Shown piece by piece: positions 53,883 to 62,730 of a stretch of 64,000 nt of DNA; within the stretch, counting starts at the first letter, position 1, and each line of letters begins with the position of its first letter. The stretch is from Gammaproteobacteria bacterium (lineage in GTDB: Bacteria > Pseudomonadota > Gammaproteobacteria > Pseudomonadales > Azotimanducaceae): contig VXYL01000044.1 of the NCBI GenBank assembly GCA_009846005.1, forward strand, positions 62,001 through 126,000. Reading direction: 5' to 3'. Position numbers and translations under genes: made by a program. The notes below the pieces were generated by a model, which was given only the letters and a program-made list of their open reading frames with translations, was not told where the DNA came from and did no database searches.

Positions 53883-54182
53883 CTACTGGGGGTCGCACTC
53901 TATCCCGCTAGGCTGGCCATATTCGTTGAAAATTATTCGACCAGAACTAACGAACCCACATGCATTGATGAGCTCTATGTTCGCCTCCGGTCCAAAGGCC
54001 TGCCAGGAACCGTCAGACTGTTGGTAGTAGCATTGTCCGACGATGATGCCGTCTCGTGGGCACTCAAAATCAATCGACGGTGGAATCGGCATCTCCTCCG
54101 AACAACCGCCTATCAAAAGGTTGGCAAAGACGAGGAAGGGCGCGCAACGTTTGCGGCGGACGTTGGCCGCATTTCGTTGCAC
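53883..54182 (-). CDS. Predicted lipoprotein of unknown function
   Basis: 99 aa. A basic N-terminus (NVRRKRC) and hydrophobic core lead to the lipobox LLIGGC, placing the chain in the outer or inner membrane as a lipoprotein. The mature part has Cys residues (FECPRDG, VGQCYYQ, NACGF, ECDPQ) that could pair as disulfides. No family is recognised. It lies nine bases after the upstream exported protein in a less GC-rich patch. An overlapping plus-strand frame exists but lacks such features. Confidence 0.7.
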   Translation of the reverse strand: MQRNAANVRRKRCAPFLVFANLLIGGCSEEMPIPPSIDFECPRDGIIVGQCYYQQSDGSWQAFGPEANIELINACGFVSSGRIIFNEYGQPSGIECDPQ

Positions 54183-54191
54183 ACGAGCTTT

Positions 54192-54935
54192 TCACCTCTC
54201 TGTGTTTCTCATGCTGCCGCGACCGTTGCCCGTCAGGCGATACGCGTTCACCCGTTGCTGGACGAATGCCGGGAACGCGTCGAACGTCTCCTTCCGGACG
54301 GCACCGAGGACTTCGACCGGCACGCGTTGGTAAACCTCTGGGGCCATCCTCCATCCACGCTCATATGGAAAACTGTCAAAGTGGGCCGCCGTGAGATGCG
54401 AGTAGTCGGGATTGATGAGTCCGCTAACGTCCTTTTCGCCGTATAGTGCCTTCAGCTTCGTATTCACGACGCGCCCGTTCAACTCGCTAAGCGACGCGTG
54501 GAGACCATCAAACTGCTCGAGGACGATGTTGCCCTTGCCGAAGTCATCGATGTGTTTCACGAACCAACTCCTCGCCTCGTCCAAATCGGACGAGGTTCCT
54601 CCGAGTTGGTAACGGCCCTCGCCTCGATGCTGCAGGGGTATCAACAATCGGGCTTCGACCTGACCATACATCGGCTTAACGGCGAGGATTGCCGTGATCG
54701 TCGTCGGGAATAGGACCGAAGGTTCGGACTCGAACACGATGCTCAATTCCGAGGGGAGGCGGTCGAGGTAGTTCTGGATACCGACAACGGCTTGCCCGTT
54801 CGACTCGTCAAGAGCCCGCTCCGCACTGAACACGAACACGGTCAACGGTGGGAATCGATACACCTCAGCTACCGTGGAGTTGGCAAACAAGCATGACAGC
54901 AGCAGCGTTAAGGTAGTTAGCGTCACCTTGGGCAT
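54192..54935 (-). CDS. Exported protein of unknown function
   Basis: 247 aa from the ATG at 54935, which gives a clear signal (KVTLTTLTLLLSCLFANSTVAE); a lipobox-like LLSC is also possible. The mature part is mixed helix and strand (NYLDRLPSELSIVFESEP, VEARLLIPLQHRGEGRYQLGG, RSWFVKHIDDFGKGNIVLEQF) with no recognised domain. A GTG start at 54977 exists further upstream but weakens the signal peptide. It is paired with the small lipoprotein gene and sits in a stretch whose GC content is visibly lower than its neighbours. Function unknown. Confidence 0.75.
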   Translation of the reverse strand: MPKVTLTTLTLLLSCLFANSTVAEVYRFPPLTVFVFSAERALDESNGQAVVGIQNYLDRLPSELSIVFESEPSVLFPTTITAILAVKPMYGQVEARLLIPLQHRGEGRYQLGGTSSDLDEARSWFVKHIDDFGKGNIVLEQFDGLHASLSELNGRVVNTKLKALYGEKDVSGLINPDYSHLTAAHFDSFPYERGWRMAPEVYQRVPVEVLGAVRKETFDAFPAFVQQRVNAYRLTGNGRGSMRNTER

Positions 54936-55120
54936 AGTCGTCGTCTCGCAACACAACCGAATCGAAACTAGTGCCACTGACGTATGATTGTCAACGCTCT
55001 TTGGCTCGGCCGGCTCGCGGCCGCAGATAACCCGTAGAAGCCGCGAGCCGCGCTGCCTCTCGCGACCTAGGGCAGACTGCTATCCTTGTGCATCTGGCAC
55101 GTTACGACACCCAAAGAGAA

Positions 55121-56173
55121 ATGACGCCACATCACCCGAGCACGCTCTCGACCGAGGAAAGGGCCGTCCTCAAACGCGACGGCTTCGTCGTGCTGAAGAA
55201 CACCGTGCCCCACGGCGTGGCTGACCGGGCAAAGGCGGTGATCAACGAAGACCCCACGCGCATCGTCCACGGCGACAATCCGGCCATCAACGGGCTCTAC
55301 AACGATTCCGTGCTGCGGGAGATCATGCTCGAGGCGATGGGACCCCACACCGCGCCGATCAACGCACAGGTGGCGGTGACAATGCCAAACTTCTCGGACG
55401 CGGTGGTGCGCCGAAAGGCCAACCTGGCGTACCGGCCGGGCGCCCATGTCGACGGCGGCTGGGCGGGGCTTTGTCCCGTCAAGCGGAGCGAGATTCTCGC
55501 TTCCGGACAGACGCTTGCGACCTGGGGCCGAGACGGTGACCCGAAATCCATGGGCCCGGCCGGCGGGGCGCCGCTCTGGCAGGACCGCGAACGGACGCTC
55601 GCGATCGGCAGCTACACGGCGCTCGTCGGCGTCTGCCTCAACGACCAGCGCAAGCCCGGCAAGGGGCAGTTCTCGGTCCGGCGGGGCGCCCACGAAGCCG
55701 TCGAGGCCTTCTTCCGAAGGCAGCGCGGCGCGGGCGGCCCCGTCGGCGGCGGCGGACCGTACTGGCCGAGGCTTCTGCCCATGGGCGACGACTCCGCCTA
55801 CGCGGGCATCATGCCGCCGGCCATGGTGGAAACCTACCCGGACACCCGCTTCGAGTCGGACGACTGGCCGTGGCCCGAACTTACGCCGGTGTTGATGGAG
55901 GAGGGCGATGCGGTCATCGCGCTTCACTCCTTGCCCCATACGGCAACGCCGAACATGAGCGACGACCCGCGCATGAACGTCTTCTTCCGCATTCGCCGGT
56001 TCCGTCCGGAGAATCCCTACGAGGGCGACAAGCGGATCGGCTGGGGCGTCTCGGATCACCCCGACCGTGCCTTGAACGGCGACTTCCTGGACTACCCGGA
56101 CGACTACGACCCCTTCAAGACGTCGATCGACAAGCTCTGCGACCACTGGTCGGAGTGGGACTTCGCCCACTAG
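55121..56173 (+). CDS. Phytanoyl-CoA dioxygenase (PhyH) family protein
   Basis: 350 aa, larger than the first PhyH. N-terminal TEERAVLKRDGFVVLKN, metal site in GAHVDGGWAG (HxD), and distal His in LHSLPHTATPN, followed by an Arg in NVFFRIRRF that could bind 2-oxoglutarate. The fold suits Fe(II)/2OG hydroxylation of a lipid or natural product. ATG 55121 follows AAAGAGAA. A TATCCT at about 55080 could be a -10. The PPTase gene follows 21 bases downstream, so the two may be co-transcribed. Substrate unknown. Confidence 0.87.
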   Translation: MTPHHPSTLSTEERAVLKRDGFVVLKNTVPHGVADRAKAVINEDPTRIVHGDNPAINGLYNDSVLREIMLEAMGPHTAPINAQVAVTMPNFSDAVVRRKANLAYRPGAHVDGGWAGLCPVKRSEILASGQTLATWGRDGDPKSMGPAGGAPLWQDRERTLAIGSYTALVGVCLNDQRKPGKGQFSVRRGAHEAVEAFFRRQRGAGGPVGGGGPYWPRLLPMGDDSAYAGIMPPAMVETYPDTRFESDDWPWPELTPVLMEEGDAVIALHSLPHTATPNMSDDPRMNVFFRIRRFRPENPYEGDKRIGWGVSDHPDRALNGDFLDYPDDYDPFKTSIDKLCDHWSEWDFAH

Positions 56174-56194
56174 GCCGTCGACAGGCATTGGCCC

Positions 56195-56893
56195 ATGAGG
56201 CGCAGTCCCTTCGCGACAGTGGGCAACGTCACCGTTGACCATATCGATCTAGCACCTGACGAGACGCGCGAAGCCGCTGCGCTCAAGTGGCTAGACCGGG
56301 GCGAAACGCTGCGCTGGCACCGATACCAGCATGCCCGCCCGCGCCGGCAGTTCGTGCTCTGTCGTGCCGCGTTGCGCGCGATGCTGTGTGAACGCCTCGG
56401 CTGCGGAAACGACGACCTTCACTTCATCGCCCTGGAACACGGAAAACCCAGTGCGTTCTTGGGCAATACGCCGATTTCGGCAAGTTTCAACGTCAGCCAC
56501 TGCGGCGACCATGGCCTAGTCGCCTTCGCACCGGGCGGGCGCCTCGGTGTCGATGTCGAGGAACGTCACCGGCGCCACGATCCCGACGGCCCGATCAGGG
56601 AGGTGTTCACACGGGGTGAGCAGGCGGCACTGGCGGCTGCCGAGGGCGACGACAAGATTCGCCTGTTCTTCAGGCTGTGGACCCTGAAGGAAGCGGCCAT
56701 CAAGGCACTGGGGACGGGTTTCACGCTGGACCCGGCGGGGTTCGGGATTCCGGCATCGATGTTCCGATGCCAACGGGAAGCGGAGTTCCGGTTCCCCCAT
56801 CTACCCGACATTCGATGGCGGCTCGACGACATCAGCACCGCCGACTTCGCGGCTGCTGTCGCTCACGAACTCCCGAAACGGGGCCGGTGCTGA
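56195..56893 (+). CDS. 4'-phosphopantetheinyl transferase, Sfp type
   Basis: 232 aa. The Sfp superfamily signatures are present: the Mg-binding Asp/Glu pair GVDVE at residues 118-122, SFNVSHCGDHGLVAFA before it, and WTLKEAAIKALG at about 162-173. It moves the phosphopantetheine arm of CoA onto a carrier-protein Ser, activating PKS, NRPS or fatty-acid carriers. No PKS or NRPS genes are seen in this window. It follows the PhyH gene closely and ends 25 bases from the convergent RND gene. Confidence 0.92.
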   Translation: MRRSPFATVGNVTVDHIDLAPDETREAAALKWLDRGETLRWHRYQHARPRRQFVLCRAALRAMLCERLGCGNDDLHFIALEHGKPSAFLGNTPISASFNVSHCGDHGLVAFAPGGRLGVDVEERHRRHDPDGPIREVFTRGEQAALAAAEGDDKIRLFFRLWTLKEAAIKALGTGFTLDPAGFGIPASMFRCQREAEFRFPHLPDIRWRLDDISTADFAAAVAHELPKRGRC

Positions 56894-56918
56894 GGGGCCT
56901 CCGTATTCGGTCGCGGTG

Positions 56919-59900
56919 CTAGGGTGCCCGACTCTCGACCGGGGACGACGCCAAGGACCACAACGCCTGCAGGTGCAGGGCGCTTCGCCGGGCGGTCTCG
57001 GCAACCTTCGCGGACGCGGCGGCGAAGGACGCCACGCCACACATCTCGGCGACGATCGCCCTCTGCGCGGCGGTCGCGGATTGCGGATCGAACGCGCCGC
57101 CACAGGTCATACGGAAGAATCCATCCAGGTTGCGCCAAAGCAAGGCAGCGTCGGTGAGATCGCGAGCGGCGCCCGCGTCCATTGAGCCCGACTCGCGAGC
57201 GGCCTCGAACGTCTCGGCCAGGGTGTTGACCCGCTTCGTCGGAGCGGCTCCCACGAGTTGCAGGTATTCCGCCGCCAGCACGATGTCATCGAGCCCCCCC
57301 TCGATGGGTCCGATGGTCCAGTCGTCGCGCCGCCCGATGCTCGCAAGTCGTAGAGGAGACTGTCGCGCAGTCGCGACGTCCCGAGCGATGGCCTCGAGGT
57401 CGTGCGGACCCGACAGAGCCGCCCGCCTCAAATCCTCGAACTCCTCCCCAAGACCCTCCTCCGCCTCGATCACCCGGGCATGCGTCAACATTCGCAGGTC
57501 CGCCGCCGGCGGCACGTCGGCGAAGTGTTGCCGGAGCCGTGTCAAGGCGTGGGCGTTCAGGCCTTGGCCTGCTCCCAACGCGTATGCCGGCACCGCCTCG
57601 TAGAGGATACCTTCGGGCGACAGGTTGCGGATCAGAAGCATGAGTCGCCGCAGCAGTTGTCCATGCCATGCCTCGGGCGTGAGGGGCATGAGCCCCTTGG
57701 GAAAGGCGTCGTGGTCGTATACGAACAGCAGGCGTAGGGGCGCACCCGTCGCAAATTCCCGCCGGCCGGCGGAGTCCAGCGCCACCAGCGCAACGCGTCC
57801 GTTCGGCACCACGCCCTGGTCCGCCTCGAACTCCCGCTTCGCGGCGAGCGCCAAGGCACCGAGGCAGGTACAGAGAATGTCCGTCAGGGGACGCGCCGCA
57901 TCGACGGCGGGCATCGCGCCCCGCGCCATGTGGACGCCAAGCTGAAAGGTGCGCTGCTCGGCCCAGGTGCGGGCTTCGCGAACGAGATCATCGGTCATCG
58001 GCGCTTTCGCGGCCAATGCACCGAACTGGGCGCGCATCGCTTCGGCATCGAACTCCCGCTCGTAGTAGAGACGGACCAGCCCCTGGCGCGCAATCGTCGC
58101 CTCGCGGGGCTCGAGATCAAGATCATCGGGCAGTTCGAGATCGGTGAATTCCCGCGTACGCAGGCTTTCCTGCACGTAGGGGTAGCGCGACATCCAAGTC
58201 GACAGACGCGGCGATCCGCCAAGCGAAGTACCGACCAGATCGGTGACGCGGCGGGTACGGCTCCCAATGTCGTTCATTACGAGCCAGAGAGCCGGGACCA
58301 CCATCAGCGCGGCAAACGAGGAAAGCAGGATCCCGAAGGCGAGCGAGGTCGCCATCGGCACAAGGAGCTGGGCCTGCGTGCTGCCGCTGAACATCAGCGG
58401 CGCAAGTCCGGCAAAGGTGGTGACCGTGGTGATCAGGATGGGACGGAAGCGCGACACCGCCGAATTGACTAGCGCATCGAATAGTGTGTCCCCCGCGGCT
58501 CGAAAACGGTTCACCCCGTGGATGAGCACAAGGGTTGCATTGACGACGACGCCCGATGCGGCGACCACCCCGAACAACGACGCCGCCGAAAGACCGTGAA
58601 CAAACCCGAAGACCTTGAGAAGGGCGTGGCCCCACAGCGCGCCCACCAGCGCGAACGGCAGCACGGACATGATGATCAGCGGTTGCGTATAGGAGCGCAG
58701 CGGCATCGCAAGGAGCGCATAGATCGCCAGCAGGACGAATAGGAACAACGGCCCCAGCGAGGCAATGAGGTCGGTCTGTTCCTGGGCGCTCCGAAACCAG
58801 TACGACACACCGGGATACGGCGCAATCGCATCCTTGAGGAACCCGGCGTCGAGTGCTGCGAGTACGGCCGCGGCGGATGTGGCCGTGGGGTCGACTTCCG
58901 CAGTCACCCAGGCGTAGCGCGTACCGTTGGTTCGCCCAATGGAGGAAAAGCCCCGTCCGGCTTCGACCTCGGCCACCGTCGCGAACGGCACCTCGCCCCC
59001 CGCCGGCGTGCGGAGGCGCAACGCGTACAGCGACTCCAGCGATTGCCGCTCCCGCTCCGAGTAGCGCACCATGATGCGGATGTCGTCCGGGCCGCGCTGG
59101 ACGCGTTGCGCTTCCTCGCCGTAGAAGGCTTGCCTGACCTGGCGCCCAAGGTCCGAAAGGGAGACACCGAGGGCTTCGCCCGCCGGCGTCACCGACAGCT
59201 TCAACTCGGCCTTGCCGGTATTGAGCGAGTCGCCGATGTCGTAGACGCCGGGGATGGATCCCAACTCCGTTCGGATGGCGGCGGCGACCGCGCGCAGGTC
59301 GTCCCAACGGGTGCCGGCGATGCGGATGTCGATGTCCGGCTGGCTGGCGATGCGATCGGTCACGAAGCTCAGTTCTACCGCATCCGCAATAGGCCCGACG
59401 TTGTCGCGCCAGCGAGCGGCGACCGCGTCCGTGGTCACGGCACGGTCCTCCCCGGGCGTCAACTGCATGGTCACCTCGCCTAGGTGTGCGCCGGTGTCGT
59501 TGACCACGAAGCCGACGCGCGTGCCAGCGGCGAAGTGCCCGCCCAGACCCTCGAGGATATGCAGCACCACGCCTTCGCCGTGACCCTCCTCGAGTTGCCG
59601 TTGAACCTCGAGCGCGGACTCGGACAACTCGCCCACCGCCGCCGCCATGGTGACCTCGCTCGCCCCCATGGGCATCGTCAGCCGGGCCGTGATGCTGTCG
59701 CCTTTCTGCGGCGTCCGGAGGGAAAACGGCAGGTGGCCGCCGCTGACCAGGCTTGCCGCCGATGCCATCGCGCCCAACGCGACGACCAACGTCACCAGGC
59801 GCCGGCGAAAGGCGACTTCGGCGCACCTGCGGAACGGGTACTCGATGACCCAGGTAAGGCTCGACTCGAAGAGCACCTGCAAACGCGCGAACGCGGAACC

Positions 59901-61517
59901 GAGCCTGCTCAACGCACCGGCAAAATGCGCGGCGAATACCGCGCCGGCGCCGGCCGCCGCGAGAGCGGCGCCCGATCGCACGTCCGGCGTGAGGGCGATC
60001 GCGGCGACGACGACCACAGCGAGGAACGTCAGCCCGAAGTCGCCGAGCGGCAGCCGGTCGCTGCCGTGGCCGAGGTGGGCGGGCAGCACCGTCTGGCACT
60101 CGATCAGCGAGAATACAAGGCAGCAGATGACCGTGGCAGCCATGACCCCATAGGCCTGGCCGACGGTACCGCCGCCAAACAGCAACGGCAGGAACGCCAC
60201 CACGGTCGTGATGACGCCGAACGTCACCGGAACAAGCACGTGCTGCGCTCCCTCGATCGCGCCGGCGAGCTGGCCGACACCGCGCCGCTGCGCCGTATAC
60301 GCTGCCTCGCCGACCACCACGGCGTCGTCGACGAGCATGCCGAGGGCGAGGATGAAGCCCATGACCGAAACCGAGTTGATCGATAGGCCCGACCAGTAGA
60401 TCAGGAAGATCGCGCCGAGGAATGCGATCGGAATCCCGAGCGCCACCCAGAGCGCCAGGTGCGGCCGGAGGAACAGCGCAAGCAGCACGAGGACGAGCAG
60501 AAGCCCTTGAATACCGCTGTCGAGCAACGCGCGCATACGCTCCGACAGGATGATCGACTCGTCCCGCCAGATTGTCAGTTCAACGCCTTCGCCGTACCGC
60601 GGGGACGCCCGCGATACGTACTGCCGAACCGTTTCGCTGACCTGCCGTACGTCCTGGTTGCCAACCCGCGATACCTGGACGAGCGCGGCCGGCTTGCCGT
60701 CGAACTTGAGCGCCTGTCCGGTGTCCTCGAACCCGTCGACGACCCGCGCGACGTCGCGCACGAGCACCCGCGTTCCGTCGCGGCGGGTCGTGACGAGAAG
60801 GTTCTCGAGTTCGTGGCTCCAGTAGGCCTGGCCCGCGGTGCGCAAAAGTACCTCGCCCTGCTCGGTTTTGACCGACCCACCGGGAAGGTCGAGAGACCGC
60901 TCGCGGAGCGCAGCCGCCACGTCGTCGAAGGTCAGGTTGTTGCGCGACAGGGACGTTTCGGAGACCTCCACCGAAATCTCGTAGGGACGCACGTTCACCA
61001 AGGCCGCATGGGTGATGCCGGGCAGCGCGAGGATGTCGTCTCGAACCCGCCGGCCGAGTTCCTTGAGCGCGCGTTCGTCGGACGGGCCGGTAATCGCGAC
61101 CTCGGCCACCACATTGTTCGGCATGGCAAGCTGGACGATGGGCCGTTCCGCTTCCTCGGGAAACGTGTCGATGGCGTTGATCTGGTTCTCGACCTCGCCG
61201 AGCGTCTGGGCGCGGTCGACGTCGACGAGCAGTTCGGCGTGGACGGTACACAGACCCTCGGCCGAGACCGAGCGGATTTCCTTGATCCCGGTGATGCCTT
61301 CGATGCGTTCCTCGATGCGTGCGCAGACGCCAGTCTCCACCTCCTCGGGCGCGGCGCCTAAGTAGGCGACGGTGACGACGATGAGCGGGACGTCGAAGTC
61401 CGGGTACAGCTTGACCGGAACACGGTCGAGAGACGCCAGGCCGGCGAGCACCGCGAACCCCATGACCAGGTTGGCCGCCACGTGATTCGTGGCGAACCAG
61501 GCGATCATCCGTTTCAT
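56919..61517 (-). CDS. RND efflux permease fused to a GlnE-like domain
   Basis: 1532 aa. Residues 1 to about 1080 are a HAE1/AcrB-type RND permease with 12 TM helices; the proton-relay Asp pair is in LGMLVDDAVVVGE, and the second RND half ends VVPALWLVMNDIG. The remaining 450 residues match the C-terminal half of glutamine synthetase adenylyltransferase in order: MSRYPYVQESL; a helical stretch; VALVALDSAGRREF; GILYEAVPAYALGAGQG; HARVIEAEEGL; and EGGLDDIVLAAEYLQL (Glu1406). At the GlnE Asp-x-Asp site the text is APLRLLF (Pro1260, Arg1262), so nucleotidyl transfer looks lost. ATG 61517 gives MKRMIAWFATN as in other RND pumps. It lies in an operon with the fusion protein and an amidohydrolase. 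Confidence 0.88.
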   Translation of the reverse strand: MKRMIAWFATNHVAANLVMGFAVLAGLASLDRVPVKLYPDFDVPLIVVTVAYLGAAPEEVETGVCARIEERIEGITGIKEIRSVSAEGLCTVHAELLVDVDRAQTLGEVENQINAIDTFPEEAERPIVQLAMPNNVVAEVAITGPSDERALKELGRRVRDDILALPGITHAALVNVRPYEISVEVSETSLSRNNLTFDDVAAALRERSLDLPGGSVKTEQGEVLLRTAGQAYWSHELENLLVTTRRDGTRVLVRDVARVVDGFEDTGQALKFDGKPAALVQVSRVGNQDVRQVSETVRQYVSRASPRYGEGVELTIWRDESIILSERMRALLDSGIQGLLLVLVLLALFLRPHLALWVALGIPIAFLGAIFLIYWSGLSINSVSVMGFILALGMLVDDAVVVGEAAYTAQRRGVGQLAGAIEGAQHVLVPVTFGVITTVVAFLPLLFGGGTVGQAYGVMAATVICCLVFSLIECQTVLPAHLGHGSDRLPLGDFGLTFLAVVVVAAIALTPDVRSGAALAAAGAGAVFAAHFAGALSRLGSAFARLQVLFESSLTWVIEYPFRRCAEVAFRRRLVTLVVALGAMASAASLVSGGHLPFSLRTPQKGDSITARLTMPMGASEVTMAAAVGELSESALEVQRQLEEGHGEGVVLHILEGLGGHFAAGTRVGFVVNDTGAHLGEVTMQLTPGEDRAVTTDAVAARWRDNVGPIADAVELSFVTDRIASQPDIDIRIAGTRWDDLRAVAAAIRTELGSIPGVYDIGDSLNTGKAELKLSVTPAGEALGVSLSDLGRQVRQAFYGEEAQRVQRGPDDIRIMVRYSERERQSLESLYALRLRTPAGGEVPFATVAEVEAGRGFSSIGRTNGTRYAWVTAEVDPTATSAAAVLAALDAGFLKDAIAPYPGVSYWFRSAQEQTDLIASLGPLFLFVLLAIYALLAMPLRSYTQPLIIMSVLPFALVGALWGHALLKVFGFVHGLSAASLFGVVAASGVVVNATLVLIHGVNRFRAAGDTLFDALVNSAVSRFRPILITTVTTFAGLAPLMFSGSTQAQLLVPMATSLAFGILLSSFAALMVVPALWLVMNDIGSRTRRVTDLVGTSLGGSPRLSTWMSRYPYVQESLRTREFTDLELPDDLDLEPREATIARQGLVRLYYEREFDAEAMRAQFGALAAKAPMTDDLVREARTWAEQRTFQLGVHMARGAMPAVDAARPLTDILCTCLGALALAAKREFEADQGVVPNGRVALVALDSAGRREFATGAPLRLLFVYDHDAFPKGLMPLTPEAWHGQLLRRLMLLIRNLSPEGILYEAVPAYALGAGQGLNAHALTRLRQHFADVPPAADLRMLTHARVIEAEEGLGEEFEDLRRAALSGPHDLEAIARDVATARQSPLRLASIGRRDDWTIGPIEGGLDDIVLAAEYLQLVGAAPTKRVNTLAETFEAARESGSMDAGAARDLTDAALLWRNLDGFFRMTCGGAFDPQSATAAQRAIVAEMCGVASFAAASAKVAETARRSALHLQALWSLASSPVESRAP

Positions 61518-61584
61518 CGGCGCACCGGCACGGCGACGCAAAACCCGTCACCGCCCTCGCCGATCATCCGTCGCGTTCCGCCGC

Positions 61585-62730
61585 CTACGTGCCGACGGGC
61601 CGGACCCGCTGCCCGTCGGCGGCACCGTCCAAGGTGGACAGGCAGATCGGCTCCCCCGCAAGGATGGCCCCTCTGACGTAGTACACCTCCCCGGTGCTGC
61701 GCAGGATCTCGACGTCGCGAAACGACAGCCGGTTCTCCGAATCCACGACGAACACCCCCTCGCCGCTCTGCAGGGCCGAACGCGGCACGACCAGGACGTC
61801 GTCGATGGTCTTGCCATAGATCTCCGCCTCGACGAACAAACCGACCGTGAGTGGCGGCGAGTCGTCCGCCGGATCGTAGGGCCTTGGGACCTGTGCGACG
61901 AGGTTGACCATTCGGGTACGGGGGTCCAACTCGCCTTCCGTGCGCACGATTCGCGCCTCCCAGGCGTGCTCCGCGCCCGCGAACCGGGCCTTGAGGACCA
62001 CTCTCGGCAAATCGGACGCGTTCGCCTCGAGGCGTGCCACGGACGACGGCAGGAAAGCCAGGTCTTCATCACGCACCGGCAGGCGGACCTCGGCAACGTC
62101 GACGGAGTAGAGGGTCGCGATGGACTCGCCGCGGTTGACGAACTGGCCGGGGTCGACGCGCTCGCTGCGCACGCGACCGTCAAAGGGGGCGGTCATGCGC
62201 GTCCGCGCCAGGTCCAGTTCACCGCGGGCGACCCGCGCCCTGGCCTCGCGTAGCGACGCCCGCGCGATCGTCAGGCGGTTCAACGCCTCGTCGTGGAGGG
62301 ACTCGCTGATGGACTGCGCTTCGCGCAGTTCATCATGGCGCTGGTACGCCTTCTCGGCCCTCGCGAGTTCGCTCTCGGCGGACGTCGCCTGGGCGCGGAA
62401 TCTCTCCAGGGCAACCTCGTAGTCGGCGCGCTCGATCTCGACCAGGACATCGCCCCTCTCGAAGAAGCCGCCCGAGACCATTGACTGCGCCACGGACACC
62501 ACCCGGCCCGCCACCTCCGAGACCAGGTTGCTCTCGGTCCTCGGCACGACGGCGCCATGTGCAGCGACAGTCATCTGAACGGTCCCGGGACTCGCTGCCA
62601 CGGTCCGTACCGCCGGAATAGTCGGTGCCGGTGGCTGGGGATCGAGTTCCGGCCCGCTCATAAGAATGACCGCGGCAAGCGCCAGACCCGCCACGCCTGC
62701 GAGAACCGGTGCGAGAAGTCGGCGGATCAC
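61585..62730 (-). CDS. RND periplasmic adaptor (membrane-fusion protein)
   Basis: 381 aa of the HlyD/AcrA type: an N-terminal hydrophobic segment (APVLAGVAGLALAAVILM) that may anchor or export it, a lipoyl half (VVPRTESNLVSEVAGRVVSV), an alpha-hairpin (RFRAQATSAESELARAEKAY), a beta-barrel with TRMTAPFDGRVRSERVDPGQFV and a C-terminal domain (VLVVPRSALQSGEGVFVV). It would bridge the RND permease to an outer-membrane channel, but no TolC-type gene is present here. The GTG start overlaps the amidohydrolase stop (GTGA). The RND gene follows after 67 bases. Confidence 0.92.
   Translation of the reverse strand: MIRRLLAPVLAGVAGLALAAVILMSGPELDPQPPAPTIPAVRTVAASPGTVQMTVAAHGAVVPRTESNLVSEVAGRVVSVAQSMVSGGFFERGDVLVEIERADYEVALERFRAQATSAESELARAEKAYQRHDELREAQSISESLHDEALNRLTIARASLREARARVARGELDLARTRMTAPFDGRVRSERVDPGQFVNRGESIATLYSVDVAEVRLPVRDEDLAFLPSSVARLEANASDLPRVVLKARFAGAEHAWEARIVRTEGELDPRTRMVNLVAQVPRPYDPADDSPPLTVGLFVEAEIYGKTIDDVLVVPRSALQSGEGVFVVDSENRLSFRDVEILRSTGEVYYVRGAILAGEPICLSTLDGAADGQRVRPVGT

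Noticed and set aside
53784-54446. A 220-codon plus-strand frame in the less GC-rich patch
   Set aside because: Two minus-strand frames there each begin with a clear export signal, one with a lipobox, whereas the plus-strand protein shows no signal, domain or convincing ribosome site. The case is less certain than for the GC-rich shadows.
56195-56893. A natural-product cluster around the Sfp-type transferase
   Set aside because: No PKS, NRPS, condensation or carrier-protein genes occur anywhere in the window.
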